Of a stretch of 64,000 nucleotides of DNA, positions 11,024 through 21,607 are shown in pieces. The notes under the pieces were generated by a model. That model made no database searches, was not told the origin of the DNA, and saw nothing but the letters and a program-made list of their open reading frames with translations. Source of the stretch: Prostheceraeus crozeri (lineage: Eukaryota; Platyhelminthes; Polycladida; Euryleptidae); contig CAJQUW010009225.1 in the NCBI GenBank assembly GCA_907163375.1, positions 1 to 64,000 of the forward strand, written 5' to 3'. The translations under genes and the position numbers were made by a program. The first letter of the stretch is position 1. Each line of letters begins with the position of its first letter.

Positions 11024-12028
11024 TCATCCGAATTTGTTGCCTGATAGTGCAAGCATCCAGTAAGGTAACTTAACAAAGGATGGTACAACTTTAGCCAAAT
11101 TAGTGTATCCCGACATCTGTATTGCGGCCTTCATTTCGCGAATACTTCCAATGGTCTTTCCATCAATGTCTTTGAAGCCGTACTCAGCCCCTAACTCTGA
11201 TGTGAGGAGAATTTTACCCGTTTTGTTCATGATATTTTTGTCACCGGCCAGAGAGACAATTGCTTTGCCTGAAAATTCAGTTGTCTCTCCATTTCGGAAA
11301 GAATCACCCATCTTCGACATAACGGGATCATCTTTATATGCTTCTTCAATTTTACCACTATCAAGAGCGTGCTGTATCTCCTCTGTTCGTACAGCACCTG
11401 GCCATAAACTCACACATGCTATGGAGTGAGGTTTCAATTCAATTGCCATATCGGCAGCCATTCTATCAACTGCCTGCTTTCCAACACCGTAGGCAACATT
11501 GAAAACATATTTCAAGCCTCCAAATGATGATATATTCACGATTAGCCCCGACTTCCTTGGAACCATAATCTGAGAAGCATAAACTGAGCAGATGTAATGA
11601 TTTCGAAGTCCAACATTATTCACGTCATCCCACATGCCCACCGATTGTTCCCAAAATGGTTTCTTCAGATTGTCCATGATAGCATTGACAGCGGAGTATG
11701 CATTGTTGACCAAAATATCGAGCCGATTGTCCTGCTCAGACTTAATCTTTTCAAACAGTTGACGAATGTCTTCATCCTTACTATGGTCACATTTCACTGG
11801 AATGCAAATACCTCCACGTTCTGTAATTTCATTTGCTGTTGATCGGAGAGATCCTGGCACTACATTCTCTCCACTTGGTGGCTCCAAAGTTCTCCCTGTG
11901 ATGTACACGGTTGCTCCAGCTTCTCCAAGCTGCAAAGCTATTCCTCGACCGATTCCTCGAGATGCTCCAGTGACAAGACATACGCGACCAGATAAAGGCT
12001 TGGTTGAATCACTGTTTGCAGTGGACAT
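11024..12028 (-). CDS. DHRS1: DHRS1-like short-chain dehydrogenase/reductase, 334 aa
   Basis: A classical SDR fold NAD(P)H oxidoreductase orthologous in pattern to vertebrate DHRS1, an ER-associated carbonyl/steroid reductase (human about 313 aa). Seen: cofactor motif TGASRGIG at residues 20-27, NNAY at 108-111 (NNAG in most SDRs; NNAY is the DHRS1 form), the family block MWDDVNNVGLR at 132-142, ISS with the catalytic Ser near 168, and YGVGK with Tyr180 and Lys184, then SLWPGAVRTE. The frame extends 17 codons upstream to a GTG after an in-frame TAA, but the first ATG (12026-12028) puts 13 residues before the SDR domain, as in vertebrates, so I chose it. There are no introns across the whole domain although vertebrate DHRS1 is multi-exonic; a retrocopy or lineage-wide intron loss are both possible. 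No frame damage. I found no AATAAA close downstream. Confidence 0.92.
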   Translation of the reverse strand: MSTANSDSTKPLSGRVCLVTGASRGIGRGIALQLGEAGATVYITGRTLEPPSGENVVPGSLRSTANEITERGGICIPVKCDHSKDEDIRQLFEKIKSEQDNRLDILVNNAYSAVNAIMDNLKKPFWEQSVGMWDDVNNVGLRNHYICSVYASQIMVPRKSGLIVNISSFGGLKYVFNVAYGVGKQAVDRMAADMAIELKPHSIACVSLWPGAVRTEEIQHALDSGKIEEAYKDDPVMSKMGDSFRNGETTEFSGKAIVSLAGDKNIMNKTGKILLTSELGAEYGFKDIDGKTIGSIREMKAAIQMSGYTNLAKVVPSFVKLPYWMLALSGNKFG

Positions 12029-13106
12029 GCTTGCTGCAGTGACACTCCTGATTGAACAACTAGCTGCGAATTGTGCCACTAGAGATTAATGTTCAACAGT
12101 TATACAATCATCGAATTAACAAATCTGAATGACGTAAAACCATATCTCATACAGCTTGACCAGACTATTTACGCAAGTTCCGTGTATGTAATGTTTGCAA
12201 GTTGCAGCACGAGTTATTGACCTAGGCCGAAGGCCAAAATCTAAACACGATATTGCAAAACAAAATTCCATTTTTGAGGGTAGTGTAGATAACGTGATTG
12301 CTCCGTGACCTTATAATTTTTATATGCTGCATAGCAGTCGCATGATTCATTTCAAAGTTTCACTGAAAACCCTATATGCTCACTCAATGGATTTTATATT
12401 TTGCAATTTTCATTTATCTCGCAGTATTTCTTATAATTTGAAAAAATTGTTTTTTCTTACTAAAGTAATTTTACAATTATCAAACAATTGCAGTGATTAT
12501 TTCCAAGTTATGCATGACTTATAAAACTACGATTGTATGGTTTTAAGTCTATACCTTTCGTGCTTAGTTTTTAAAGGTTGAATATTGTGGCAATGATGGT
12601 TTTAAGACTTAAATCGTTTGACAGAATTGGACTTAATTCGTAGTCTATAGTTTCGGAAGATGGAGTTGTGTATACACAATGCACAAACATCTGCGCTAAA
12701 GAAATTTGTGTCGCAATTTCGTCACATTTCAATTCTGGGTCTGTTTCTAATGTCAAGTAAACCCACAAAATCTACTAGGCACTGTCAACAATTATTTCAG
12801 TTAGCCGATCAAACATGGATTTGAGTAAAGTTTTAGAGAGTTGTTAGTTTCTTCTTTTATGAAACTGTTTTGTGAGTAATGTCATGATTGAATCATGATG
12901 CATGATGACTTGTGTACCATTCTATAGAGAGTTGCAATTTCAAATTAATACAAACAGATTAATAAATGAAATACAATTTGAATGAATTTTACTTGTGTCT
13001 GCTGAAGCAACATTTGACAGTTTGCTTTCAAAAAATCGACTAAAACGCGACTTGAATATAAAATGAGAACACTCGATAAATACTTCAAGAAAATAATTGA
13101 ATTTTT

Positions 13107-13110
<4 letters not shown>
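12029..13110. other. upstream flank of the DHRS1-like gene; no further gene
   Basis: Holds the presumed promoter of the gene ending at 12028; no TATA-type element could be assigned with confidence. A (TA)n tract follows at about 13111-13143 and abuts a PLE. Confidence 0.4.
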
Positions 13111-13148
<38 letters not shown>

Positions 13149-13205
13149 ATACAAAGTTGACCCAGCTTCATATTTTTAAAAAAGAAAACAAAGTTTCTTG
13201 CATTG

Positions 13206-13247
13206 ACCGAACATGTTTCAGAATGTTAACATTCCATCTTCAGCGGT
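13206..13247 (-). ncRNA. hammerhead-ribozyme-like motif (PLE family B tail)
   Basis: On the minus strand: stem I ACCG/CGGU, core CUGAAGA, a stem II built on GAAUG/CAUUC, GAAA, palindromic stem III ACAUGU, then U as the cleavage nucleotide. The fold is minimal, and the base of stem II is imperfect. Confidence 0.5.
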
Positions 13248-13379
13248 AAAACCTGAATGCAATAGCAATGGGAGTTCATATACAAAATGCGGGAAATGAA
13301 CAAATGAGAGCGATAAAAAGAGTTCAAGTCACCAGTAGCTGTCTGACCATGGCACCGACATAGAGATTACATTCTGCAA

Positions 13380-14417
13380 TTACAATTTCAAGTACAGTTG
13401 TACTGAACTGCTTCTTTCATTAGAGAGATAATTTGTATTATTCTTTAGAATAATAGATTCCAGAAACAACTGACTTCTAGATTTGCCAATAATCGAGAAA
13501 TTTTCACTTTTAGGTGGATGATCATGCATCGAAACCTGAGTAGGAGAGGGATAGCCCCTCAAGTGCTCGCTTATACGAATGGCAAGATGGCGCCTCGTGG
13601 AGCCGATGTATCGCATTGGGCAGCGATCACACGTGTATAAATACACCACATTAGATTTGACACCATTCGCAATTTTATCTTTGTAATTGAAATAGTTTTG
13701 GATTTTATCAGTAACAAAAACAGGAACAATTTTAACTTTATCAGAAAGATCAATGATGTTTTTTATCCTCCTTTTCAAGTCATTGCTTTTACTCTCAATG
13801 TAAGGAACAGTCCAGTAAACACTATTGGAAGTCTCCCTGTCAGACACTGTTTTGTGGAGAGATTGATTCATTTCAGTTTGCCTTTTGATCCGTTCTATAT
13901 CCCGTTTTTCATAGCCATTTCTCAGAAAAATGTCAGAAATCAGAGAGGCAGCCTTATTATAATTTTCTGCATTTGAGCAAATTTTGTAAGCACGCGAAAA
14001 TAGAGCGCGCATAGCTGCAACCTTGTACGTAAATGGCGCTGAGGAACACGAAGGTATATAGATACCAGTGTTGGTTTCTTTCAAGTAATAGGAAACGTCA
14101 AAGTTCCCTTGATCAATTTTAATTTTAGTATCAAGAAAAATCAAGCTATCAGAGCCACGTTCCATTGTGAGAGTGATCTCTTTATCAATGCTGTTCAAAA
14201 AATCTAAGAACTGTTCGCCGTCTGTTTCAGCTCTAATAATGGCAAAACAATCATCCACATACCTACAATAAAACTCTGTCTGGCAGGTAGACAATTCTGA
14301 GAAACGCCATGGTCGGGCAAGATGCCATGGTCGGGGCAAGCTCGGAGCCCATCGGCATCCCGTCAATTTGGTAAAAGAGTTGCTCATTGAAACTAAACAG
14401 AATATTGGAGCAAGCAA
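13380..14417 (-). CDS. PLE reverse transcriptase-GIY-YIG endonuclease, partial (345 aa frame)
   Basis: The open frame covers the RT palm motif C (FYCRYVDDCFAI, near residue 50), thumb-like sequence (SLIFLDTKI), and a C-terminal GIY-YIG nuclease (VVYLYTCDRCPMRYIGSTRR, with the downstream Arg and RISEHLRG helix). Such a protein nicks the target with the GIY-YIG domain and copies its RNA there. The frame lacks RT motifs 1 to B, and its first ~30 codons look like junction sequence. It is the longest uninterrupted PLE RT/endonuclease frame in the window apart from the copy at 39 kb. Confidence 0.85.
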   Translation of the reverse strand: MLAPIFCLVSMSNSFTKLTGCRWAPSLPRPWHLARPWRFSELSTCQTEFYCRYVDDCFAIIRAETDGEQFLDFLNSIDKEITLTMERGSDSLIFLDTKIKIDQGNFDVSYYLKETNTGIYIPSCSSAPFTYKVAAMRALFSRAYKICSNAENYNKAASLISDIFLRNGYEKRDIERIKRQTEMNQSLHKTVSDRETSNSVYWTVPYIESKSNDLKRRIKNIIDLSDKVKIVPVFVTDKIQNYFNYKDKIANGVKSNVVYLYTCDRCPMRYIGSTRRHLAIRISEHLRGYPSPTQVSMHDHPPKSENFSIIGKSRSQLFLESIILKNNTNYLSNERSSSVQLYLKL

Positions 14418-14532
14418 CTTGGAGCATAGTTGGTCAGACAGCTACTGGTGGCTTGAACTCTTTTTATCGCTCTCATTTGTTCATTTCCGGCATTTTGTAT
14501 ATAAACTCCCATTGCTATTGTATTCAGGTTTT

Positions 14533-14574
14533 ACCGCTGAAGATGAAATGTTAACATTCTGAAACATGTTCGGT
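14533..14574 (+). ncRNA. hammerhead-ribozyme-like motif (inverted tail copy)
   Basis: Same layout as the copy at 13206-13247 but on the plus strand: ACCG, CUGAAGA, stem II, GAAA, ACAUGU, U, CGGU. One base change sits in stem II relative to its partner. Confidence 0.5.
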
Positions 14575-14601
14575 CAACGCAAGAAACTTTGTTTTCTTTT
14601 T

Positions 14602-14640
<39 letters not shown>

Positions 14641-14671
14641 ATGCAAATAATATGGAGGCGTAGATGAATAA

Positions 14672-17083
14672 ATAAATAATAGATAATATGGACTAAAAGT
14701 CAAATTCCTGTAGCTACCGGTTTCGATGTATTAATTATTACATCTGATCATGCATCAGGAGCTAGGCAATACAATATTACAACTGAATGGAAAGAAAAAA
14801 ATTACACAGAATTCAAAGAAGGTTTAAATTGGGAAATGAAGCAGCTTTCTTTGATCTCTCTCACATGTTTAGTCGTGTTCCATGAAAGCTGAAAGAAAGG
14901 CATCACTTCAAACTGCTTGTCTTTATCCGCGGCGCATCGAGAAATATGTCTACTGACAGGTAATGGAGCTGCATCTGGGTGCTTAATATGATGTCTATGC
15001 ACTGTCATTCTGTTTTTTAATAGATCTCCAGTTTGACCAATATATAACTCCATACACCCCAAACAATCGCAACACGTAAATTACATTATGAGAGTAGCAG
15101 TTCATGTTATGTTTGATGTTAAATGTTCTGTTGCGGAAATGAAATATCTTTCCTTCAATTATATAATGACAAGTTCCGCATTTGTTCTCGTTACATTTTC
15201 TTACACATTTTATTTCATCATTTTTGTTTCGCCGTAGTAGTGACAAGAGGGATTGTGGTTGTTTATAAGTGGCTTGAATTTGGTAGCTGTTAAACGGAGG
15301 CAACATTTTTAAACTTTGAAAAGAGGGCTGGACAACTTTATGAAATGACTTCGGGTTGTTCGGGTTATATGTACTCATGAATCGGATTATCTTTTCATTA
15401 CTTGGTATACATGCAATATCATCACTGGTCTTCAAAGCTTTTTCAATCGACCCATCAATTAACTTCTTAGGATAATCTAATCTTATTAGTTTTTGTTTCA
15501 ATTCTTCAAGTCGTAAGGGCAATATTTCCTTTTCAGACACGATTTTTTAAGGCGGCAAGCTAGACTAAATGGAATGTTTCGTAAAATATGTCTTGGATGG
15601 CAAGATTTGTATGGAACATATGACATACTGTCAGTTGGTTTCCTGTATACATCGGTTTCCAGTCTATTACTTTTTTGTATAATTTCACATCCAAGAAATG
15701 CATTGAAGATGAACCATTTTCCATTGTGAATACGATATTTTGATTTAAATTATTTAAGCAATTATATAGAAGGGAAATGTCTCCGAATTCCTTCGGCCAA
15801 ACAATGAAGCAGTCGTCAAGATATCGTGTCCATTTCGAGATAAAATACTCACATTGAGCTTCTGACAAAAATTCTCATATCTTTTGATAAAGTGTGGTCT
15901 TCAGATATCCCATCACAAGGTTCGCATAAGATGGTGCACATTTGGTACCCATTGCGATTCCCGATCTTTGTTTGTAAAACGACTTGTTAAAAGTGAAGAT
16001 ATTGTTATCTAAGATAAGATTCAGCCCTTGTAAAATGAAGTCATTGCTTATTCTGTTTGGAATCATATGTCGTTTTTCCGTTAACCAGAATTCAATAGCC
16101 TCTATACCTAATGAATGTGGTATACTTGTACACAGAGATTGAACGTCAAAAGTGGCTAAAATTTCATCATTAATAAATTTAGGTAACGTTTACAAGAAAT
16201 CGTCGGTATCTCTACAAAAACTCGGAATACTAGCCGCTAAAGGCTTAAGAATTGCGTCTATGAGTTCACTCATCCGACTAGTGGGGGAATTGACATTACT
16301 TATTATCGGTCTAAAGCATAAAGAATCAAGTTGACATTCAGCATATCCATGCTCATCTATTGAAATTTCATTTAAAATGCTTGTGAATTTATGGATTTTG
16401 GGTAATCCATATAAGTATGGTACAGATGGATGAAAGCGGGATAAGTATGAAAACTCTTTGTGGGTCAAAGCATTCTTGTTCCTTTCGCATAAACGTTTTA
16501 TGTTATTCAAAGTTGAGTAGACGTTATATTTTTCTACTTTCGTATAAGTCTTATCATCCAGTAAATGATCGTTCATAATTTTTTAATTGTAAAAAGAGCT
16601 ATCAATAATCACGAAGGCTCCTCCTTTATCTGCTTTCGTAATATGAATATCATTATTTGCTCTCAAATTATTCAGACTTTTATTTTCCTCAAATGACAAA
16701 TTATGTTTTTTCTTTTTATTGTCATTCTCAGTTTGCTCATTTTTAATTGATAAATCCATTAAATTTATAATCGAATTGAGTTCCTGATTATCTTTTGGAG
16801 GTTCAAAATTACTATCTTTATACTTCAAGCCAAAGGAATTTTCGTCAACTTTATCATTATCCTTAAAATATTCAATAAGACGCAATTTTCTGTAATACTC
16901 ATGCATTTCATCATTTCTGATATAGTTGTTTTTATTAGGCATAGGCGTGAATTTACAACCTTTGGACAGTAACATTCGAGCATTAATATCTATTCGACAT
17001 ATGATTCCAAACAGAATAAGCAATGACTTCATTTTACAAGGGCTGAATCTTATCTTAGATAACAATATCTTCACTTTTAACAA
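14672..17083 (-). pseudogene. PLE family C RT-GIY-YIG, long minus-strand copy
   Basis: Reading 5' to 3' on the minus strand, successive blocks are N-terminal ADKGGAFVIID, LPKIHK, RPIISNVNSPTSRMSELID, motif A (ATFDVQSLCTSIP), motif B (RSGIAMGTKCAPSYANLVMG), motif C (RYLDDCFIVWP), a CxxC-rich linker (ENKCGTCHYIIEGK) and the nuclease (MELYIGQTGDLLKNRMTVHR). The blocks lie in several frames, so the copy is broken, but domain order and spacing are those of a canonical animal PLE. The tail ends near 14672. Confidence 0.88.
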
Positions 17084-18392
17084 GTCGTTTTACAAACAAA
17101 GATCGGGAACCGCAATGGGTACCAAATGTGCACCATCTTATGCGAACCTTGTGATGGGATATCTGAAGACCACACTTTATCAAAAGATATGAGAATTTTT
17201 GTCAGAAGCTCAATGTGAGTATTTTATCTCGAAATGGACACGATATCTTGACGACTGCTTCATTGTTTGGCCGAAGGAATTCGGAGACATTTCCCTTCTA
17301 TATAATTGCTTAAATAATTTAAATCAAAATATCGTATTCACAATGGAAAATGGTTCATCTTCAATGCATTTCTTGGATGTGAAATTATACAAAAAAGTAA
17401 TAGACTGGAAACCGATGTATACAGGAAACCAACTGACAGTATGTCATATGTTCCATACAAATCTTGCCATCCAAGACATATTTTACGAAACATTCCATTT
17501 AGTCTAGCTTGCCGCCTTAAAAAATCGTGTCTGAAAAGGAAATATTGCCCTTACGACTTGAAGAATTGAAACAAAAACTAATAAGATTAGATTATCCTAA
17601 GAAGTTAATTGATGGGTCGATTGAAAAAGCTTTGAAGACCAGTGATGATATTGCATGTATACCAAGTAATGAAAAGATAATCCGATTCATGAGTACATAT
17701 AACCCGAACAACCCGAAGTCATTTCATAAAGTTGTCCAGCCCTCTTTTCAAAGTTTAAAAATGTTGCCTCCGTTTAACAGCTACCAAATTCAAGCCACTT
17801 ATAAACAACCACAATCCCTCTTGTCACTACTACGGCGAAACAAAAATGATGAAATAAAATGTGTAAGAAAATGTAACGAGAACAAATGCGGAACTTGTCA
17901 TTATATAATTGAAGGAAAGACATTTCATTTCCGCAACAGAACATTTAACATCAAACATAACATGAACTGCTACTCTCATAATGTAATTTACGTGTTGCGA
18001 TTGTTTGGGGTGTATGGAGTTATATATTGGTCAAACTGGAGATCTATTAAAAAACAGAATGACAGTGCATAGACATCATATTAAGCACCCAGATGCAGCT
18101 CCATTACCTATCAGTAGACATATTTCTCGATGCGCCGCGGATAAAGACAAGCAGTTTGAAGTGATGCCTTTCTTTCAGCTTTCATGGAACACGACTAAAC
18201 ATGTGAGAGAGATCAAAGAAAGCTGCTTCATTTCCCAATTTAAACCTTCTTTGAATTCTGTGTAATTTTTTTCTTTCCATTCAGTTGTAATATTGTATTG
18301 CCTAGCTCCTGATGCATGATCAGACGTAATAATTAATACATCGAAACCGGTAGCTACAGGAATTTGACTTTTAGTCCATATTATCTATTATT

Positions 18393-18395
<3 letters not shown>
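16995..18395 (+). pseudogene. PLE family C RT-GIY-YIG, 5'-truncated plus-strand copy
   Basis: Begins just inside RT after motif A and carries motif B (RSGTAMGTKCAPSYANLVMG), motif C (RYLDDCFIVWP), the ENKCGTCHY linker and the GIY-YIG domain (MELYIGQTGDLLKNRM). Frame changes fall at the same relative places as in the mirror copy, so both arms come from one already broken template or one was copied from the other. Confidence 0.88.

Positions 18396-18447
<52 letters not shown>
18396..18447. repeat. (TA)n microsatellite
   Basis: Alternating TA, directly between the PLE palindrome and repeat R1. Similar tracts flank most PLE insertions in the window. Confidence 0.9.
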
Positions 18448-18494
18448 CATGATAGATATTCAAGGCTTTTGTACCATTTAGTTACGTTTACATA

Positions 18495-19782
18495 CGAGGT
18501 GTGTCTAAACAGTGTCGGGACTTGATCCACAAAAACTTTATTACATAAGAAATATAAATATCAATGTTGAATTCCTTCAAAATAGTCCCCTCCGCAGTTC
18601 ACACACTTGTGCAACCTTCGATGCCATGCTTCGAAGCACTCCTGGAAGGCTATTTCGGGAATGTTCTTCAGCTCCATCGTCACGGCGTTTTTCATTGTCT
18701 TCAGGTCAGGAAAACGAGTTCCTTTCAGGACCGTTTTGATCTTCGGGAACACGAAGAGTTCCGATGGGGCTAAGTCCGGTGAGTATGGGGGCTGCTCCAG
18801 TGTTGGAACGTTCCTTCCAGCCAGATACTGCCGAACACTGAGAGCAGTGTGCGGTGGCGCGTTATCGTGGTGGAGGATCCAGGAATTCGCCTGCCACTGA
18901 TTCCTTCTTTTGACTCGAACCGATCGCATGAGGCGCTGGAGGATCTCTTTGTAAACGTATTGGTTGACATTTTGGCCTTGGAGGAGAAATTCGAAGTGAA
19001 TCAGACCTTGGATATCGAAAAAAGCAATAAGCATGACCTTCACTTTCGACTTTGACATCCTCGCCTTGGATGGTCTTGGTGATCCAGGACTTTTCCACTG
19101 ACAACTTTGTCTTTTCGTTTCTGGATCGTATTCGAATATCCAAGTCTCATCTCCTGTGATCACATTCTTCAGTAAGTTTGGATCCTCCCGTAGCCGTTCG
19201 ATGATATCTTCAGAAACTGCGACCCTTCTTTCCTTTTGTTCGTCAGCTTCGTGACCATCTTTGCGCAAACCTTGCGCATTTGCAAGTTTTCCGTAAGAAT
19301 AGCCAAGACACTGTCCTTACTGATGGAAAGCTCTTCAGCTATTATTCGCACTGTGAGCCGACGATCCGCTCGCACCAATTGCCTCACACGCTCGACATTT
19401 TCAGGAGATCTGCTGGTTGATGGCCTTCCAGATCTTGGATCGTCTTCACAATCTTCTCGTCCTTCTTTGAACCGCTTGTGCCATTCGAAAGTGCGAGTGC
19501 GCGACATCGTGTGCTCCCCGTAGACTTGCTGCAGCAGGATGTATGATTCAGAGGCCGTCTTCCCCAACTTCACTAAAAATTTGAGATTGATTCTTTGCTC
19601 AATGTTCATGGTCGCCGACGAAGTTAGCTCCTGCACTTACGACGAAAGTGATTCATTTCATCCAAAATTCATTTTCAGCAGTCCACGGATACTTATCGAG
19701 ACACTGATGTATTCAATTCAATCAGTCATTGTACTGTTAGAACAATGGAGACACAGTCCCGATACTTTTTAGACACACCTCG
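18495..19782 (-). mobile_element. mariner transposon, 1288 bp
   Basis: TIRs start CGAGGTGTGTCTAAA at both ends (right end read inward CGAGGTGTGTCTAAAAAGTA) with TA duplicated on each side. The intact homologous target at 28541-28690 reads TTTACATACGTATCAG, exactly the pre-insertion site with one TA. Length and TIRs are typical of mariner, and the transposase lies on the minus strand. Confidence 0.93.
18561..19636 (-). pseudogene. mariner transposase, one frameshift, third catalytic D replaced by E
   Basis: Two overlapping frames (19169-19636 and 18561-19268) together span a normal ~345-residue mariner transposase. The N-terminal part has the HTH domain (RTFEWHKRFKEGRE, DDPRSGRPSTS) and the second helix-turn-helix. 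The C-terminal catalytic part has ITGDETWIFEYDPETKRQS (first Asp) and HHDNAPPHTALSV (second Asp). 34 residues later it reads PDLAPSELFVFPK, where mariners have an Asp (usually APxDFFLFPK), so the triad reads DD34E. A single-base indel around 19220-19235 links the frames. Otherwise there are no stops, so the copy is young. Confidence 0.9.
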
Positions 19783-20201
19783 TACGTATCAGTACCTGAA
19801 GGTGATTCGTGATTTTTGGACACAAAATCTAAGTGGTCTTAGAACTTTCAAAATCATATAGGTAGAGGTAAAAGAAACCATGCGCCCGGATTTGAGTCTT
19901 TTAACACTTCTGCGCCTTATTCTGAAAAACAACACTTTTGTTTTCAATGGTGATCTTTTTCATCTAGTACATGGTGTAGCCATGGGGTGTGCGTTTGGTG
20001 CATCGTTCGCCAACATTTTTTTGATGGAATGGTAACAGCACATTTTTTTGTTAAACAAACAGCCCGTGGTATGGAAAAGATGATATTTTTGGAACTTGGG
20101 ATTTTTCTCAAAGTGATCTTTGTAATTTTTATGAATCTGTAAATTGCTTTCATCCCTGTATTAAGGTAACCTTACATCATGATTTTGAAAAGCTTCGTTT
20201 T

Positions 20202-20936
20202 TTGGATTTAGAGTTATATAAATGTCATAATTTTCTGCTGTCTCGCATTGGTTTTAAAAGTTTGGATAGGCATTGCTTGCTGAGTAGCAATTCCTATCAT
20301 CCGAATCACGTTTTTACAAGTATTGTTTACGGTCACGTGTATAGATGGGCTTCTCATAGCTCCACTTACCAGGATTTTCAAGATACCAAGAAAACTGTAC
20401 AAAAAGTTTGGCGCGATCAAGGTTATAGTAGGAGTGCTATACGATCTGCTGCTCGTACCATTTTTTCTCTTACGATGCAGACTCCTACGTCATGGAACAC
20501 AGGCTTTTTCCCGTGTAATTGTAATATATGTACATACAGTCTCTCATGTAATTATGTTGTAAATATTTTTAACACTCCTTTTCCCATTGTGCATAAGATC
20601 CAATGTACAGATTTTAACATCATCTACATGTATGTGATAATTTGTAAAAATTGTAAAGTAACCTATGTTGGGCAAACCTCTAGATGTTTGCGTAAACGTA
20701 TTTCTGAACACATAGCGAATATCAAGGCATGTCATGATACGTCTGTTGCAAAACATTTTAATTCTCTTTGTAATCTATCTCATTTTTCTTACTTTGGTGT
20801 TGAACATTGTCCGAACCCTGAAAAAAGGTTACTGAAAGAGAACATTTGGATTAAACGGATGTGTGCTCTTACCCCAAATGGCTTGAATCAAGAAATGAAT
20901 AAATGTCCTGCGCTATTGTCAGAAAGAATTGTCTAA
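20202..20936 (+). CDS. PLE family A GIY-YIG domain, partial (244 aa frame)
   Basis: Frame starts within the RT thumb (MDLELYKCHNF) and includes the cysteine-containing linker (PCNCNICTYSLSCNYV) and the nuclease core KNCKVTYVGQTSRCLRKRIS with SEHIANI. It ends early compared with the copy at 40255-41037 because a segment is missing. It would be a 3' remnant without RT activity. Upstream, the RT motif B region (HGVAMGCAFGASFANIF) is in another frame. Confidence 0.85.
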   Translation: MDLELYKCHNFLLSRIGFKSLDRHCLLSSNSYHPNHVFTSIVYGHVYRWASHSSTYQDFQDTKKTVQKVWRDQGYSRSAIRSAARTIFSLTMQTPTSWNTGFFPCNCNICTYSLSCNYVVNIFNTPFPIVHKIQCTDFNIIYMYVIICKNCKVTYVGQTSRCLRKRISEHIANIKACHDTSVAKHFNSLCNLSHFSYFGVEHCPNPEKRLLKENIWIKRMCALTPNGLNQEMNKCPALLSERIV

Positions 20937-21050
20937 TGTGCAGGTCACTGGTGTTTTTACAAACCAATCAAATTTGCGCACTTTGTTGAGAACTGATGTC
21001 TGACTTTACAACTTTGTGTCGCGTTCACTTTTGACTTTCATCTCGTCCAG

Positions 21051-21098
21051 TGTGGAATTGATAAAGCTATTTTCAATAAGCGAAACCGGTCTTCCACA
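21051..21098 (+). ncRNA. decayed hammerhead-like motif (PLE A tail)
   Basis: Stem I is perfect over 7 bp (TGTGGAA/TTCCACA). Stem II is GCTATT/AATAAGC with one bulge, followed by GAAA, palindromic ACCGGU, and GUC as cleavage triplet. The core reads UUGAUAA in place of CUGAUGA, so activity is doubtful. Identical layout at 41085-41131. Confidence 0.45.
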
Positions 21099-21607
21099 GA
21101 AACTGTCTTTTTGTTTCATTTCGAATAGTCGCATGGGGGTCCCTATAGATATTATATATCTATACATATATATTTATATACGGATATATATATATATAGT
21201 AAAATAAGATGAGAACTCAAAGAAAAACTCCAGATTTGCAAGCACAAGCGCTTTCTTATCTTCAGGTGCTTCGCTGAACAAGGAACCTTTTATATATATA
21301 TATATATATATATACAAGGTGTTTCAAAAGTAGGCTAACAGTAGAAATTGGCCTTGAAAAGCTATGTCTTAATGCTATAGATTAATAAGCTATGTCATAA
21401 TAATCTTTTTCACGATGCCACAGATAGCTAATATGCCTTGTATTCGTAAGGGGCAAAAATTCAATACTCTTTGACATCGCGTAAATCATATTAAAATATC
21501 TCATGATCTCCAGTGTTTTCATGCCTACATTTCACTACAACCCAATTTGAATCTATACCGATCATGAGAAGTCGAATAACTATCCAACATCTATCAAAAA
21601 AAAATTA

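Larger units (their letters stand above)
13176..14605 (-). mobile_element. Penelope-like element (family B) with inverted tail at its 5' side
   Basis: A minus-strand PLE body (reverse transcriptase plus GIY-YIG) followed by its 3' tail at 13176-13349. An inverted copy of that tail sits on the other side at 14431-14605 (arms 174-175 bp). Each tail carries a hammerhead motif pointing outward. (TA)n tracts bound both sides (about 13111-13143 and 14606-14637). The N-terminal part of the RT is absent, so it is 5'-truncated, as most PLE copies are. Confidence 0.85.
14672..18395. mobile_element. Penelope-like elements (family C) as a head-to-head palindrome
   Basis: 14672-16072 and 16995-18395 are inverted arms of identical length (1401 bp) and near-identical sequence; only a few residues differ between the encoded frames. 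The 922-bp centre (16073-16994) continues the minus-strand copy. So a longer PLE on the minus strand is joined at its 5' part to a 5'-truncated plus-strand copy, with both 3' tails outward. A (TA)n tract follows the right end. Confidence 0.9.
18448..19882. repeat. repeat R1, split by a mariner insertion
   Basis: 18448-18494 plus 19783-19882 together match 28541-28690, which is uninterrupted. The unit starts CATGATAGATATTCAAGG and ends near AAAAGAAACCATG, where the PLE copy at 19883 begins. R1 itself has no coding capacity, and its class is unknown. Confidence 0.8.
19883..21219 (+). mobile_element. Penelope-like element family A, 5'-truncated copy
   Basis: Close copy of 39875-41219 of the long family A element: RT from just before motif B, the linker, GIY-YIG domain and the 3' tail ending in a (TA)-rich tract. 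Its 5' end joins repeat R1 directly after AAACCATG. It lacks a stretch near the C-terminus that is present in the 39-kb copy. Confidence 0.9.

Noticed and set aside
11103-12089. Plus-strand frames opposite the DHRS1-like gene
   Set aside because: Shadow frames of a well-supported minus-strand gene.
14368-14562. Short plus-strand frame over the PLE inverted tail
   Set aside because: Covers non-coding tail sequence and the ribozyme motif; no domain.
14700-14770. Hammerhead motif in the PLE family C tails (also about 18300-18360)
   Set aside because: GAAACCGGUAGC and a hairpin are present but I could not place a CUGANGA core with paired stem I, so it was not annotated as a ribozyme.
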